Assembly: GCF_014647915.1 (NCBI RefSeq)
Contig: NZ_BMQC01000009.1
Location: 124,001-188,000, forward strand
Source of the DNA: Pilimelia terevasa
GTDB lineage: Bacteria; Actinomycetota; Actinomycetes; Mycobacteriales; Micromonosporaceae
DNA: 64,000 nt
Reading direction: 5' to 3'
Shown: positions 26,042 to 33,525 of the stretch, piece after piece
How positions within the stretch are numbered: the stretch's first letter is position 1
Layout: every line of letters begins with the position of its first letter
Made by a program: the position numbers and the translations under genes
The notes under the pieces: model-generated
Told to the model about the DNA's origin: nothing
Databases searched by the model: none
Seen by the model: only the letters and a program-made list of their open reading frames with translations

Positions 26042-28978
26042 TCAGACCGCCGCGTGCGGCGCCCCGACGGCCGGCAGCGACACCGTGAACGCGGTCCCCC
26101 CGCCGGGCGCCGGGGCCGCCGCGATGGTCCCCCCGTGCGCCTCGACGACCGCCTTGGTGATCGCCAGGCCGAGCCCGGTCCCGGTGATGCCGGCGGCGAC
26201 GGCCGTCCGGGCCCGGAAGAACCGCTGGAAAAGCTGCCCGTACTGGTCCGCCGGGATCCCGATGCCGGTGTCGGTGACGGTGACGACCACCCCGGCTTCG
26301 GCGTCGGCCGCCACCACCCGCACGGTCCCGCCCTCGGGCGTGTACTTGACCGCGTTGGAGATCAGGTTGTCGAGCACCTGGCGCAGCCGGGTCGGGTCGC
26401 CGTGCACCGGCGACAGCCGGCCGGTCGCCACCGCGACGGTGAGGTTCTTGGCCTGGGCCGCCGGCCCCTGCTCCTGGACCGCCTCCCGGATCAGCCGCGC
26501 CGCCGACAGCGGGCGCGGGTCGATCTCGATCGAGCCGGCGTCGAGCCGGGCCAGCGTCAGCAGGTCCTCGACCAGGTGGTGCAGGTGGCTGCTCTTGCGG
26601 TCGATGACCTCGGCGAAGTGCCGCGGGGTCGCCGGCAGCTCCGGGTCGTCCAGCAGCATCTCGGCGTACCCGCGGATCGAGGTGACCGGGTTGCGCAGCT
26701 CGTGGCTGACCACGGCGACGAGTTCGTCCTTGAGCCGGTCCACCTCGCGCAGTTGCCGGACCTGCTCCCGCTCCCGCTCCAGCAGGCGCTCGCGCTGCTC
26801 GGCGAGCTGGCGGCGCTCGGTGATGTTGGTGCAGATGCCGTCGACGAACAGCGCGCCGTCCTCGCGGCGGGGCACCGCGCGGGTCCAGACCCAGCGGGTC
26901 ACGTCGTCGTACCCGCGCACCCGGCACTCGATCTCCGCCGACGCGCCCCGGGCCACCGTGGCGTGGAACGCCGCGAACGCCGCCCGGTCCCCGGGGTGCA
27001 TCCGCTCGGCCAGCACCGCGGCCATGTCGGTGTCGGTCGGCAGTACGGCGCCGAACACGCCGGTGCCGTTCGGGCTGGCGTACACCGACCGGACCTCGCC
27101 CCCGGGCCGGATCTCCACCGTCCACAGGTAGTCGTTGACCTGCTCGACCACCCGGTCGAAGTCCCGGCGGGCGGCGGCCAGGGCCAGCGTCAGGTCCTCG
27201 GCGTGCCGCCGCTCGACGAACCGGCCCACGTGCGCGCAGACCTCGCGCAGCACGGCCAGCACGTCGTCCTCCGGGCGGGCGTCGGCGCCGGTGTGGAACA
27301 CCAGCACGCCGAGCACCCGGTCGCCGCTGCGCACGGGCAGGCCGATCGCGCCGCCCGGCGGGTCGGTGGCGGCGCGGGGCGGGCGGGGCAGGTCGCCGGT
27401 CCAGATCTCGGCGGCGCGCCACCACACCAGTCCCGGCAGCCGTGCGTCGCCGGGGGCCGCCTCGGGGGCGGCGCCGAACGCGCTCCAGCCGCTCACCCGC
27501 GCCAGGGCGCGCCCGCCGGCCACCTGCCAGTACGCGCCCGACACCCAGCCCAGCTCGGTGCCGACGGCGGCGAGCGCCGCGGCGCCGGCCTCGTCGGCGC
27601 GCACCGCCTCGGACAGCGCCTGAGCGACGGCGTGCCGGGCCCGGCGCAGCGTCTCCGCGCGGTGCGCGCCGGTGATGTCGTGCATCGCCACGACCGCGCC
27701 GAGCCGGCGCCCGTCGGCGGTGTCGATGGGGCGCCCGTTGGCCAGGAACCGGCGCGGCGGGGCGCCCGGCGGCCGGACGACCATCTCCTGGCCGACGACG
27801 ACCTCGCCCGCGAACGCGCGGGCCAGGGGGATCTCCTCGGCGGCCAGCGGGGTCCGGGCGTCGGCGGCGTACAGGGCGTAGGTACCGGACCAGTTGCCGG
27901 CGTCGACCGCCTGCGCGTCGGCCCCGTGCACCTCGCGCAGCCGGTGGTTGAACAGGGCGAGCCGCCCGTCGCTGTCGCAGGCGGCGACCCCGGCGTCGAG
28001 GCTGTCCAGCAGCGCCCGCAGGAAGCTGCGCTCGTCCTCCAGCCGCTGCCGCTCCCGGTCCAGCTCCCGCGCGGCCGCGTGCCGGGCGGTGATGTCGTGC
28101 AGGAACGCGTGGAAGACCGGCCGGTCGCGCTCCAGGCTGACCTGGAGGGTCATCTCGACCGGGAACTCCCGGCCCGCGCGGTCCACCGCGGTCAGGGCCA
28201 GCCGCTGCCCGGGGAGCGGCGACTGGCCGGTGTCCCGGACCCGGGCCAGGCCCTGCTCGTGGGCGGCGCGGAACCGCTCCGGGATGATCAGTTCGCTGGC
28301 GGTCCGGCCGACGGCCTCGGCGGCGCCCCACCCGAACAGCCGGGCGGCGGCGGCGTTCCAGGCCGTGAACCGGCCGTCGCTGTCCATCGAGACGAACGCG
28401 TCCTGCGCGCTGTCCAGGACGGCCCGCATCCGGTCGGCGGCCAGTCGCAGCTCCCCGTTGGCGCAGCGCAGGGCCAGCTCGGACCGGGCCGCGGCGGCCA
28501 GGTCGGACAGCGTGGCGACCTCGTCGTCGGTCCACCGGCGCGGGGCGTGGTCGACCACGCAGAACGCGCCGAGGACGGTGCCGTCGGCCGCCCGCAGCGG
28601 TACGCCCGCGTAGGCGACCACGCCGAGGTCCCGGACGGCGGGGCTGCCGGCGAGCCGGGCGTCGCCGCGGGCGTCGCTGACCAGTACGGGCGCGTCGGCG
28701 GCCACCACGTACCGGCAGAAGGAGTGCGACAGCCCGACCCGGCTGCCGGGGGCGACCGGCGCGGGCAGGCCGCAGCCGCTGGCGAAGACCTGGTGGGCGG
28801 CGTCGACGAGCGACACCAGCGCCGTCGGGGCGCCCAGCACCCGCGCGGCGAGGCCGCTGAGCCGGTCCAGCGACGGCAGGGCGCCGGCCTCCAGCAGGCC
28901 GCTGGCCCGCAGGGTCCGCAGCCGGGCGGGGTCGGTGACCCGCGCCTGGACGTCCGCCTCGTGCTCCCCCGAAGTCAC
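26042..28978 (-). CDS. Multi-sensor histidine kinase (GAF-PAS-PAS-GAF-PAS-HisKA-HATPase)
   Basis: The 978-aa soluble protein has no transmembrane helix. Domains in order: an N-terminal GAF (about 30-170; CGLPAPVAPGSRVGLSHSFC is typical of this GAF group), a PAS (about 175-300), a second PAS (about 310-430), a second GAF (about 440-590), and a third PAS near 610-730. The dimerisation domain with phospho-His in VVSHELRNPVTSIRGY lies near residue 759, and the ATPase domain has a DNLISNAVKYT N-box, TDTGIGIP and GTGLGLAI. It probably senses redox, gas or small ligands through cytoplasmic GAF and PAS domains. No response regulator is adjacent, so it is an orphan kinase. It begins with GTG after GGCGGAG and is divergent from the methyltransferase gene. 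Confidence 0.9.
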   Translation of the reverse strand: MTSGEHEADVQARVTDPARLRTLRASGLLEAGALPSLDRLSGLAARVLGAPTALVSLVDAAHQVFASGCGLPAPVAPGSRVGLSHSFCRYVVAADAPVLVSDARGDARLAGSPAVRDLGVVAYAGVPLRAADGTVLGAFCVVDHAPRRWTDDEVATLSDLAAAARSELALRCANGELRLAADRMRAVLDSAQDAFVSMDSDGRFTAWNAAAARLFGWGAAEAVGRTASELIIPERFRAAHEQGLARVRDTGQSPLPGQRLALTAVDRAGREFPVEMTLQVSLERDRPVFHAFLHDITARHAAARELDRERQRLEDERSFLRALLDSLDAGVAACDSDGRLALFNHRLREVHGADAQAVDAGNWSGTYALYAADARTPLAAEEIPLARAFAGEVVVGQEMVVRPPGAPPRRFLANGRPIDTADGRRLGAVVAMHDITGAHRAETLRRARHAVAQALSEAVRADEAGAAALAAVGTELGWVSGAYWQVAGGRALARVSGWSAFGAAPEAAPGDARLPGLVWWRAAEIWTGDLPRPPRAATDPPGGAIGLPVRSGDRVLGVLVFHTGADARPEDDVLAVLREVCAHVGRFVERRHAEDLTLALAAARRDFDRVVEQVNDYLWTVEIRPGGEVRSVYASPNGTGVFGAVLPTDTDMAAVLAERMHPGDRAAFAAFHATVARGASAEIECRVRGYDDVTRWVWTRAVPRREDGALFVDGICTNITERRQLAEQRERLLEREREQVRQLREVDRLKDELVAVVSHELRNPVTSIRGYAEMLLDDPELPATPRHFAEVIDRKSSHLHHLVEDLLTLARLDAGSIEIDPRPLSAARLIREAVQEQGPAAQAKNLTVAVATGRLSPVHGDPTRLRQVLDNLISNAVKYTPEGGTVRVVAADAEAGVVVTVTDTGIGIPADQYGQLFQRFFRARTAVAAGITGTGLGLAITKAVVEAHGGTIAAAPAPGGGTAFTVSLPAVGAPHAAV

Positions 28979-29040
28979 CTCCGCCTATCGGCGCCGGCCG
29001 GGGCGGGTTGAGCCGCTGACCGGACCGGTAAACCTCGCTC

Positions 29041-29046
29041 TATGTT
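29041..29046 (+). promoter_or_regulatory. -10 box TATGTT upstream of the adenine methyltransferase
   Basis: TATGTT lies 7 bases before an ATG at 29054 that opens a 25-codon ORF, and 67 bases before the methyltransferase GTG. Confidence 0.45.
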
Positions 29047-29053
29047 CGATACC

Positions 29054-29131
29054 ATGACGAAACCGGCGGGCCACCCGGCGGCCGGGCCGCGGGCTACGGG
29101 GAGGGGGACCGCGTGCGCCGTGCCGCCGTGA
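29054..29131 (+). CDS. Possible 25-aa leader peptide
   Basis: A 25-codon frame starts exactly where a leaderless transcript from the TATGTT box would begin and ends 19 bases inside the methyltransferase gene, in another frame. Its product is Gly/Pro/Ala-rich with no recognisable motif. It could couple translation into the methyltransferase gene or be chance. Confidence 0.25.
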   Translation: MTKPAGHPAAGPRATGRGTACAVPP

Positions 29132-30765
29132 CGGTCGAGAAGGCCCACGGCGTCCACTACACGCCGCCGGAGCTGGGGCGCTTCCTGGCCGGACGGCTGC
29201 TCGACCACTTCCCGTCGACCGTCCGCGCCGACCTCACCGTCCTCGACCCCGCGTGCGGCGACGGGGAGCTGCTGCTGGCCGTCGGCCGGGCGCTGCACGC
29301 CCGCGGCGGCCGGTGCCGGCTGACCGGGTACGACCGGGACCCGGCCGCGGTGGCGCTCGCGCGGCGCCGGCTGGCCGGGGCGCTGCCGGCGGTACCGCGC
29401 ACGCTCGCCGCCGTCGACTTCGTGGCGCTCAGCGCGGAGCGGGGCGCCGCCGACCCGCGGTTCGACGTGATCGTGGCGAACCCGCCGTACGTGCGCACCC
29501 AGGTCCTCGGCGCCCCGCGCGCCCGGCTGCTCGCCGACCACTTCGGCCTCACCGGCCGGATCGACCTGTACCAGGTGTTCGCGGCGGCGTTCGGGCGGCT
29601 GCTGACCGACGACGGGGTGCTCGGGCTGGTCACGTCGAACCGGTTCCTCAGCACCCGGGCCGGCGCCGGGATGCGCGCCCGGCTGGCCCGCGAGTACGCC
29701 GTCCGGCAGGTCATCGACCTCGGCGACACCCGGCTGTTCCGGGCCGCCGTCCTGCCGGCGCTGGTCTTCGCCCGGCGCGACCCCCGCGGCTCGCCGGCCG
29801 TCCCGCTGCTGACGATCTACCAGGACCGCGCGCCCGGCGCCGCGACCGCGGTCGACTCGGTGTACGCGGCGCTCGCGGCCGGCGCCTCCGGCCGGTACGC
29901 GGTCGACGGCCGGACGTACCGGGTGGACCGCGGCACCCTGCCGCTGGCCGGCCACGCCGACCGGCCGTGGGTCAGCGCCGAGGAGCACGCCGACTTCCTC
30001 GCCGCCGTGGACCGGGCGGCGCCGCTGCGGTTCCGGGACCTGGGCCGGATCCGGGTCGGGGTGAAGACCAGCGCCGACGGCGTCTTCATCCGCGCCGACT
30101 GGGCGGACCTGCCCGCCGACCAGCGGCCCGAGCCGGCGCTGCGGCGCCCCCTGATCAGCGCCCCGGCGGCCGGGCGCTGGCGGTGCGCGCCGGGCGCGGC
30201 GACGATCCTGTACCCGTACGAGATGGACCGGTCCCGGCGCACGCCGGTGGACCTGGCCGGGCACCCGGGCGCCGCCCGGTACCTGGCGGCCCACCGGGCG
30301 CGGCTGGCCGCCCGGCGGTACGTGGTCGAGTCGGGCCGGCACTGGTGGGAGATCTGGGTACCGCAGCGGCCCGCCGAGTGGGCCCAGCCGAAGATCGTCT
30401 TCCCGGACATCAGCGAGACGGCCCGGTTCGCGGTGGACCGCTCCGGTGCTGTGGTCAACGGCAACTGCTACTGGATCCCCTTCGGACCGGCGCAGGAGGA
30501 CCTCGCGCTGCTGGCCGTCGCCGTGGCGAACTCGGCGGTCGCCCACCGGTACTACGACGCCCGGTTCGGCAACCGGCTGTACGCCGGCCGGCGGCGGTAC
30601 ATCACCCAGTACGTGAGCGAGTTCCCGCTGCCGGACCCCGGCTCGCCGCACGCCCGGCGGGCCGTCGCGCTGGCCCGCGCGCTGACCGAGGGCGCGCCGC
30701 GCGACCCGGCGGCCGTCGAGGCGGCGGCGGACGAGGCGGTGGCCCGCGCCTTCGGCCTGGGCTGA
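29113..30765 (+). CDS. N6-adenine DNA methyltransferase (Eco57I/TaqI-like), solitary
   Basis: The 550-aa protein has the AdoMet motif DPACGDGELLLAVGRAL (about 39-55), the catalytic N-P-P-Y motif in IVANPPYVRTQV (about 122-133), and a C-terminal target-recognition region of the TaqI type with WWEIWVPQRPAEW and a PKIVFPDIS stretch. The catalytic-to-recognition order and length fit gamma-class N6-adenine methyltransferases of type II or IIG systems, but no nuclease domain is fused and no restriction gene is adjacent. It is therefore probably an orphan methyltransferase that marks a specific DNA sequence. The GTG start has GGGGAGGGGGA upstream; a GTG 15 bases later is an alternative. It is not PglX, which is about twice as long. 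Confidence 0.88.
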   Translation: MRRAAVTVEKAHGVHYTPPELGRFLAGRLLDHFPSTVRADLTVLDPACGDGELLLAVGRALHARGGRCRLTGYDRDPAAVALARRRLAGALPAVPRTLAAVDFVALSAERGAADPRFDVIVANPPYVRTQVLGAPRARLLADHFGLTGRIDLYQVFAAAFGRLLTDDGVLGLVTSNRFLSTRAGAGMRARLAREYAVRQVIDLGDTRLFRAAVLPALVFARRDPRGSPAVPLLTIYQDRAPGAATAVDSVYAALAAGASGRYAVDGRTYRVDRGTLPLAGHADRPWVSAEEHADFLAAVDRAAPLRFRDLGRIRVGVKTSADGVFIRADWADLPADQRPEPALRRPLISAPAAGRWRCAPGAATILYPYEMDRSRRTPVDLAGHPGAARYLAAHRARLAARRYVVESGRHWWEIWVPQRPAEWAQPKIVFPDISETARFAVDRSGAVVNGNCYWIPFGPAQEDLALLAVAVANSAVAHRYYDARFGNRLYAGRRRYITQYVSEFPLPDPGSPHARRAVALARALTEGAPRDPAAVEAAADEAVARAFGLG

Positions 30766-30786
30766 CCGGCGGCGCCCGCCCGGCGC

Positions 30787-31629
30787 TCAGGTGTGGTCGC
30801 CCTGCGCCGGGTCGAAGTCCGTGGTGTCCTCGGCCGTCGCCACGAACCGGTCCGGCCCGGGTCCGCCGGTCATCCGGTCCGGGCCGGCGCCGCCGTCCAG
30901 CTCGTCGGCGCCGATGCCCGCGTCGAGCACGTCGGCGCCGGGGCCGCCGCGCAGCGTGTCGTCCCCGCCGCCGCAGTCGCGCAGCACGTCGTCGCCGGGG
31001 CCGCCGTCGAGCACGTCGTCGTACCGCCCGTAGCCGAAGCAGTCCTGCACCACGTCCCGGCCCTCGCCGCCGGCCACCCGGTCGTGCCCGTCGCCGCCGT
31101 CGACCAGGTCGTCCCCCGGGCCGCCGTCGATGGTGTCGCCCCGGCCCAGGCCGCAGACGAGGTCGTTGCCGCCCATCCCGCGCAGGACGTTGCTGCGGTT
31201 GTCGCCGATCATCACGTCGCTGCGCGCGGTGCCGGTCATCCCCAGGTACCCGGCCCGGACCGTCACCGGGAAGCGCCGGGTGTTGCCCGCGGTGTCGGCG
31301 ACCGCGACCACCAGGTCGGCGACGCCGACCGGGTCGCCGGCCAGGTACATCGAGATCCGGGTCTGCAACCCGGCGCGGTACAGCGAGAGCTGCGCGAACA
31401 TCCCGCGGCCACGCTGGTGCACCAGGGCGTACGCCAGCCGGTCGTGCGGGGTGTGGTCGTCCCAGAACCGCAGGTCGACCTGCACGTGCCGGAAGCCGCA
31501 GGTACCGCCGACGAGCCGGACCGTCGGGCGCAGGTCGGCGACGGAGGCCGCGGCGGGCGGCGCGGGAACGAGGGCGAGCAGGGCGGTACCGGCGACGGCG
31601 GCGAGCCGCCCCGTCAGGCGTGCGGGCAC
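30787..31629 (-). CDS. Secreted RTX-like calcium-binding repeat protein
   Basis: The 280-aa precursor has a signal peptide (a short basic start, a VAGTALLALVPAPPAAAS core) and an N-terminal beta domain with a disulfide-capable C in GGTCGFRH. From about residue 135 there are tandem nonapeptide-type repeats GGxGxDxxx (GGPGDDLVDGGDGHDRVAGG, then GGPGADVLDAG and others), the RTX calcium-roll motif. Two cysteine-containing stretches interrupt the roll (VVQDCFGYGR, LRDCGGGDD). The domain binds calcium outside the cell; no catalytic domain is attached. The GTG start follows AAGGGA. The protein converges on the methyltransferase, with only 21 bases between stops. Confidence 0.82.
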   Translation of the reverse strand: MPARLTGRLAAVAGTALLALVPAPPAAASVADLRPTVRLVGGTCGFRHVQVDLRFWDDHTPHDRLAYALVHQRGRGMFAQLSLYRAGLQTRISMYLAGDPVGVADLVVAVADTAGNTRRFPVTVRAGYLGMTGTARSDVMIGDNRSNVLRGMGGNDLVCGLGRGDTIDGGPGDDLVDGGDGHDRVAGGEGRDVVQDCFGYGRYDDVLDGGPGDDVLRDCGGGDDTLRGGPGADVLDAGIGADELDGGAGPDRMTGGPGPDRFVATAEDTTDFDPAQGDHT

Positions 31630-32108
31630 GGGCGTCCCTTCGACGGCGACGGACAGGAGCCGACGGTAGAGCCTCGCCGTCTTTTGAGGCAAATGCCCGA
31701 CTCGTCCGAGTACCGCACCCGCCCGCAAGGGGGCGCTCACTGCCGGCCGCCGGGCTGGGCGCGATCCGTGGTCACGGGTCACTGCGCCGCTCCAGCGTCT
31801 CACGGGGGCGGGCCGGCCGCAGCGCGGAATCCACTGTGGCGAAGACCACTGGGTCGGGCCGCCGGCCGCCGCCCGCCCGAGCGGGCCGGGGCTGAACTGG
31901 GCCGGTGCGCGCCGCGCCGCGGCGGGTCCGGCCCGGCGGGCACAGGGCGGTCGCCTCCGGTTCGCACAAAGTTCCATTGAGGATCAGCCATGTCATGCGG
32001 CAGACCACCGGCGCCGCTAATCTCGCGTCGTCCTGACCGGACAGCGGAACTCGACTACCGGGCGGCCCGCCAGACCGCCCGCGTGACGCCGACGTGAGGT
32101 GACGGTAC
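31630..32108. other. Divergent intergenic region without a recognisable gene
   Basis: Frames here are short, Arg/Pro-rich and unlike real proteins. The region should hold the promoters of the RTX-like gene and of the glycosyltransferase. Sequence near 31,675-31,695 and 31,970-32,020 is AT-richer than the surroundings, as expected for promoter DNA, but I cannot name boxes with confidence. Confidence 0.5.
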
Positions 32109-33224
32109 GTGAACGGGGACCCGGTGGCGGACAGCCCGCCCCACGCCGCCCGCCCGCGGCGGCGCCGACGCATCTACGCCCTGATCCCGGTCCACCGCCG
32201 GGCGACCCTGCTGGCCACGATCACCAGTCTCCGGGCGCAGACCCGCCCGCCGGACGCCGTGGTCGCGGTCGTCAACAACTGCACCGACGACACCGCCGAC
32301 ATCGCCCGCGCCGCGGGCGCCCGCGTCCTGGACCTGCCCGTCAACCCGCACCTGAAGGCCGGGGCGATCAACCACGGCCTCGACCGGATCGCCGACGACC
32401 TGGCCGACGACGACGCGATCTTCGTGATGGACGCCGACACCACCCTCGCCCCCGGGTTCTTCGCCGCGGCCGAGGACCGCCTCGCCGACCCCGCCGTCGG
32501 CGGCGTCGGCGGCAGCTTCTACGCCGCCACCGAGGACAACCTGCTGCGGATCGTGCAGGGCAACGAGTACGCGCGGTACGTCCGGCAGATCTGCCGCCGG
32601 CCGTTGGCCCGGGCCAACGTCCTCACCGGCGCCGGTGCCATGTTCCGGGTCGGGGTGCTGCGGCACGTCCGGCGGGCGCGGGCGGCCGGGGACCTGCCGG
32701 GGGTCGGGTACTACCAGACCGGCGTGCTCACCGAGGACAACGAGCTGAGCCTGGCCGTCCAGCGCCTGGGCTACCTGATCGTCTCGCCGAAGGCCTGCGC
32801 GCTGTACACCGAGGCGCCGGCCACGGTCCGCGAGCTGTGGCACCAGCGCGTCCGCTGGCGGCGCGGGGCGCTGGAGAACCTGCGCGAACACGGCGTCAAC
32901 CGCACCACCCTGCCGTACCTGACCAAGACCTTCTGGACCGCCTTCGTCACGCTGCTGTCCTTCGCCTACGTGGCCCTGGTCGCCGCCATCCTCGCCACCG
33001 ACGCCGACGCCCTGACCTGGCAGCCCTTCTGGATCGCGGTCTTCGTCGTCTACCTGGCCGACCGGGTGTGGACCTGCCGCGGCCGGGGCGTGCGCCCGGC
33101 GCTGGTGGCGTTCCTCGCGCCGATCGAGATCCTCTACGACCTGTTCCAGCAGTTGGTGTTCCTGGCCGCCTGCTACCAGTTCGCCCGGCGCAGCGACCAG
33201 CGCTGGGCGCCGGCCACCGCATAG
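32109..33224 (+). CDS. GT2 family membrane glycosyltransferase
   Basis: The 371-aa protein has the processive GT2 signature: the nucleotide-sugar strand YALIPVHRRATLLATI, VVNNCTDDT, the metal-binding MDADTTL, the acceptor TEDNE, and QRVRWRRG (Q-x-x-R-W). Three to four hydrophobic segments follow (LSFAYVALVAAILA, WIAVFVVYLA, LVFLAACY). This is the arrangement of cellulose, hyaluronan or poly-N-acetylglucosamine synthases, which polymerise and export a polysaccharide. The protein is shorter than cellulose synthases and has only C-terminal helices. The substrate is not predictable. The GTG start has GAGGTG about 8 bases upstream. A 51-aa membrane peptide gene follows after 9 bases. Confidence 0.85.
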   Translation: MNGDPVADSPPHAARPRRRRRIYALIPVHRRATLLATITSLRAQTRPPDAVVAVVNNCTDDTADIARAAGARVLDLPVNPHLKAGAINHGLDRIADDLADDDAIFVMDADTTLAPGFFAAAEDRLADPAVGGVGGSFYAATEDNLLRIVQGNEYARYVRQICRRPLARANVLTGAGAMFRVGVLRHVRRARAAGDLPGVGYYQTGVLTEDNELSLAVQRLGYLIVSPKACALYTEAPATVRELWHQRVRWRRGALENLREHGVNRTTLPYLTKTFWTAFVTLLSFAYVALVAAILATDADALTWQPFWIAVFVVYLADRVWTCRGRGVRPALVAFLAPIEILYDLFQQLVFLAACYQFARRSDQRWAPATA

Positions 33225-33233
33225 GAGGGACGG

Positions 33234-33389
33234 ATGTACTCCAAGACCGCCGGCGGCCTCGGGGTCGTGGGAGGCGTCGCCACCCTGGCCGACACCGGGA
33301 TCGCGATCCTCTGGCTGCTCATCGGGGGCGTCGCCCTGATCGGGCTCGGGGCGGCGCTGCTGCGCTTCATCCCGCGCCGGGAGAACTGA
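33234..33389 (+). CDS. 51-aa LAxTG sorting-signal-like membrane peptide
   Basis: This 51-codon frame starts 9 bases after the glycosyltransferase, behind a strong AGGAGGGACGG ribosome site. The product is MYSKTAGG and a short Gly/Val linker, then LADTG, a hydrophobic run of about 22 residues (AILWLLIGGVALIGLGAALL) and a basic RFIPRRE tail. LxxTG, hydrophobic segment and Arg tail are the three parts of a sortase signal; LAxTG is the type recognised by class E sortases of actinobacteria. With only about 17 residues before the motif, the peptide is hardly more than the signal itself. It could also be a plain single-helix membrane partner of the glycosyltransferase. Confidence 0.75.
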   Translation: MYSKTAGGLGVVGGVATLADTGIAILWLLIGGVALIGLGAALLRFIPRREN

Positions 33390-33525
33390 CCACCGGGCCC
33401 GCGTCAGCCCCGGCGCGGCGGCGGGCGGCCCGGCGCCCGGCGGCCCCGCCAGGCGGTACCGCGGCGGCGCCACCGCACCGGCCGGCCCGGCCGCCCGGGC
33501 GGTGCCGGCGGGCGTCGGCGCGGCG

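Noticed and set aside
31772-32173. Minus-strand frame of 133 codons in the intergenic region before the glycosyltransferase
   Set aside because: It overlaps the real glycosyltransferase start, lacks a ribosome site and motifs, and its product is Arg/Pro/Ala-rich.
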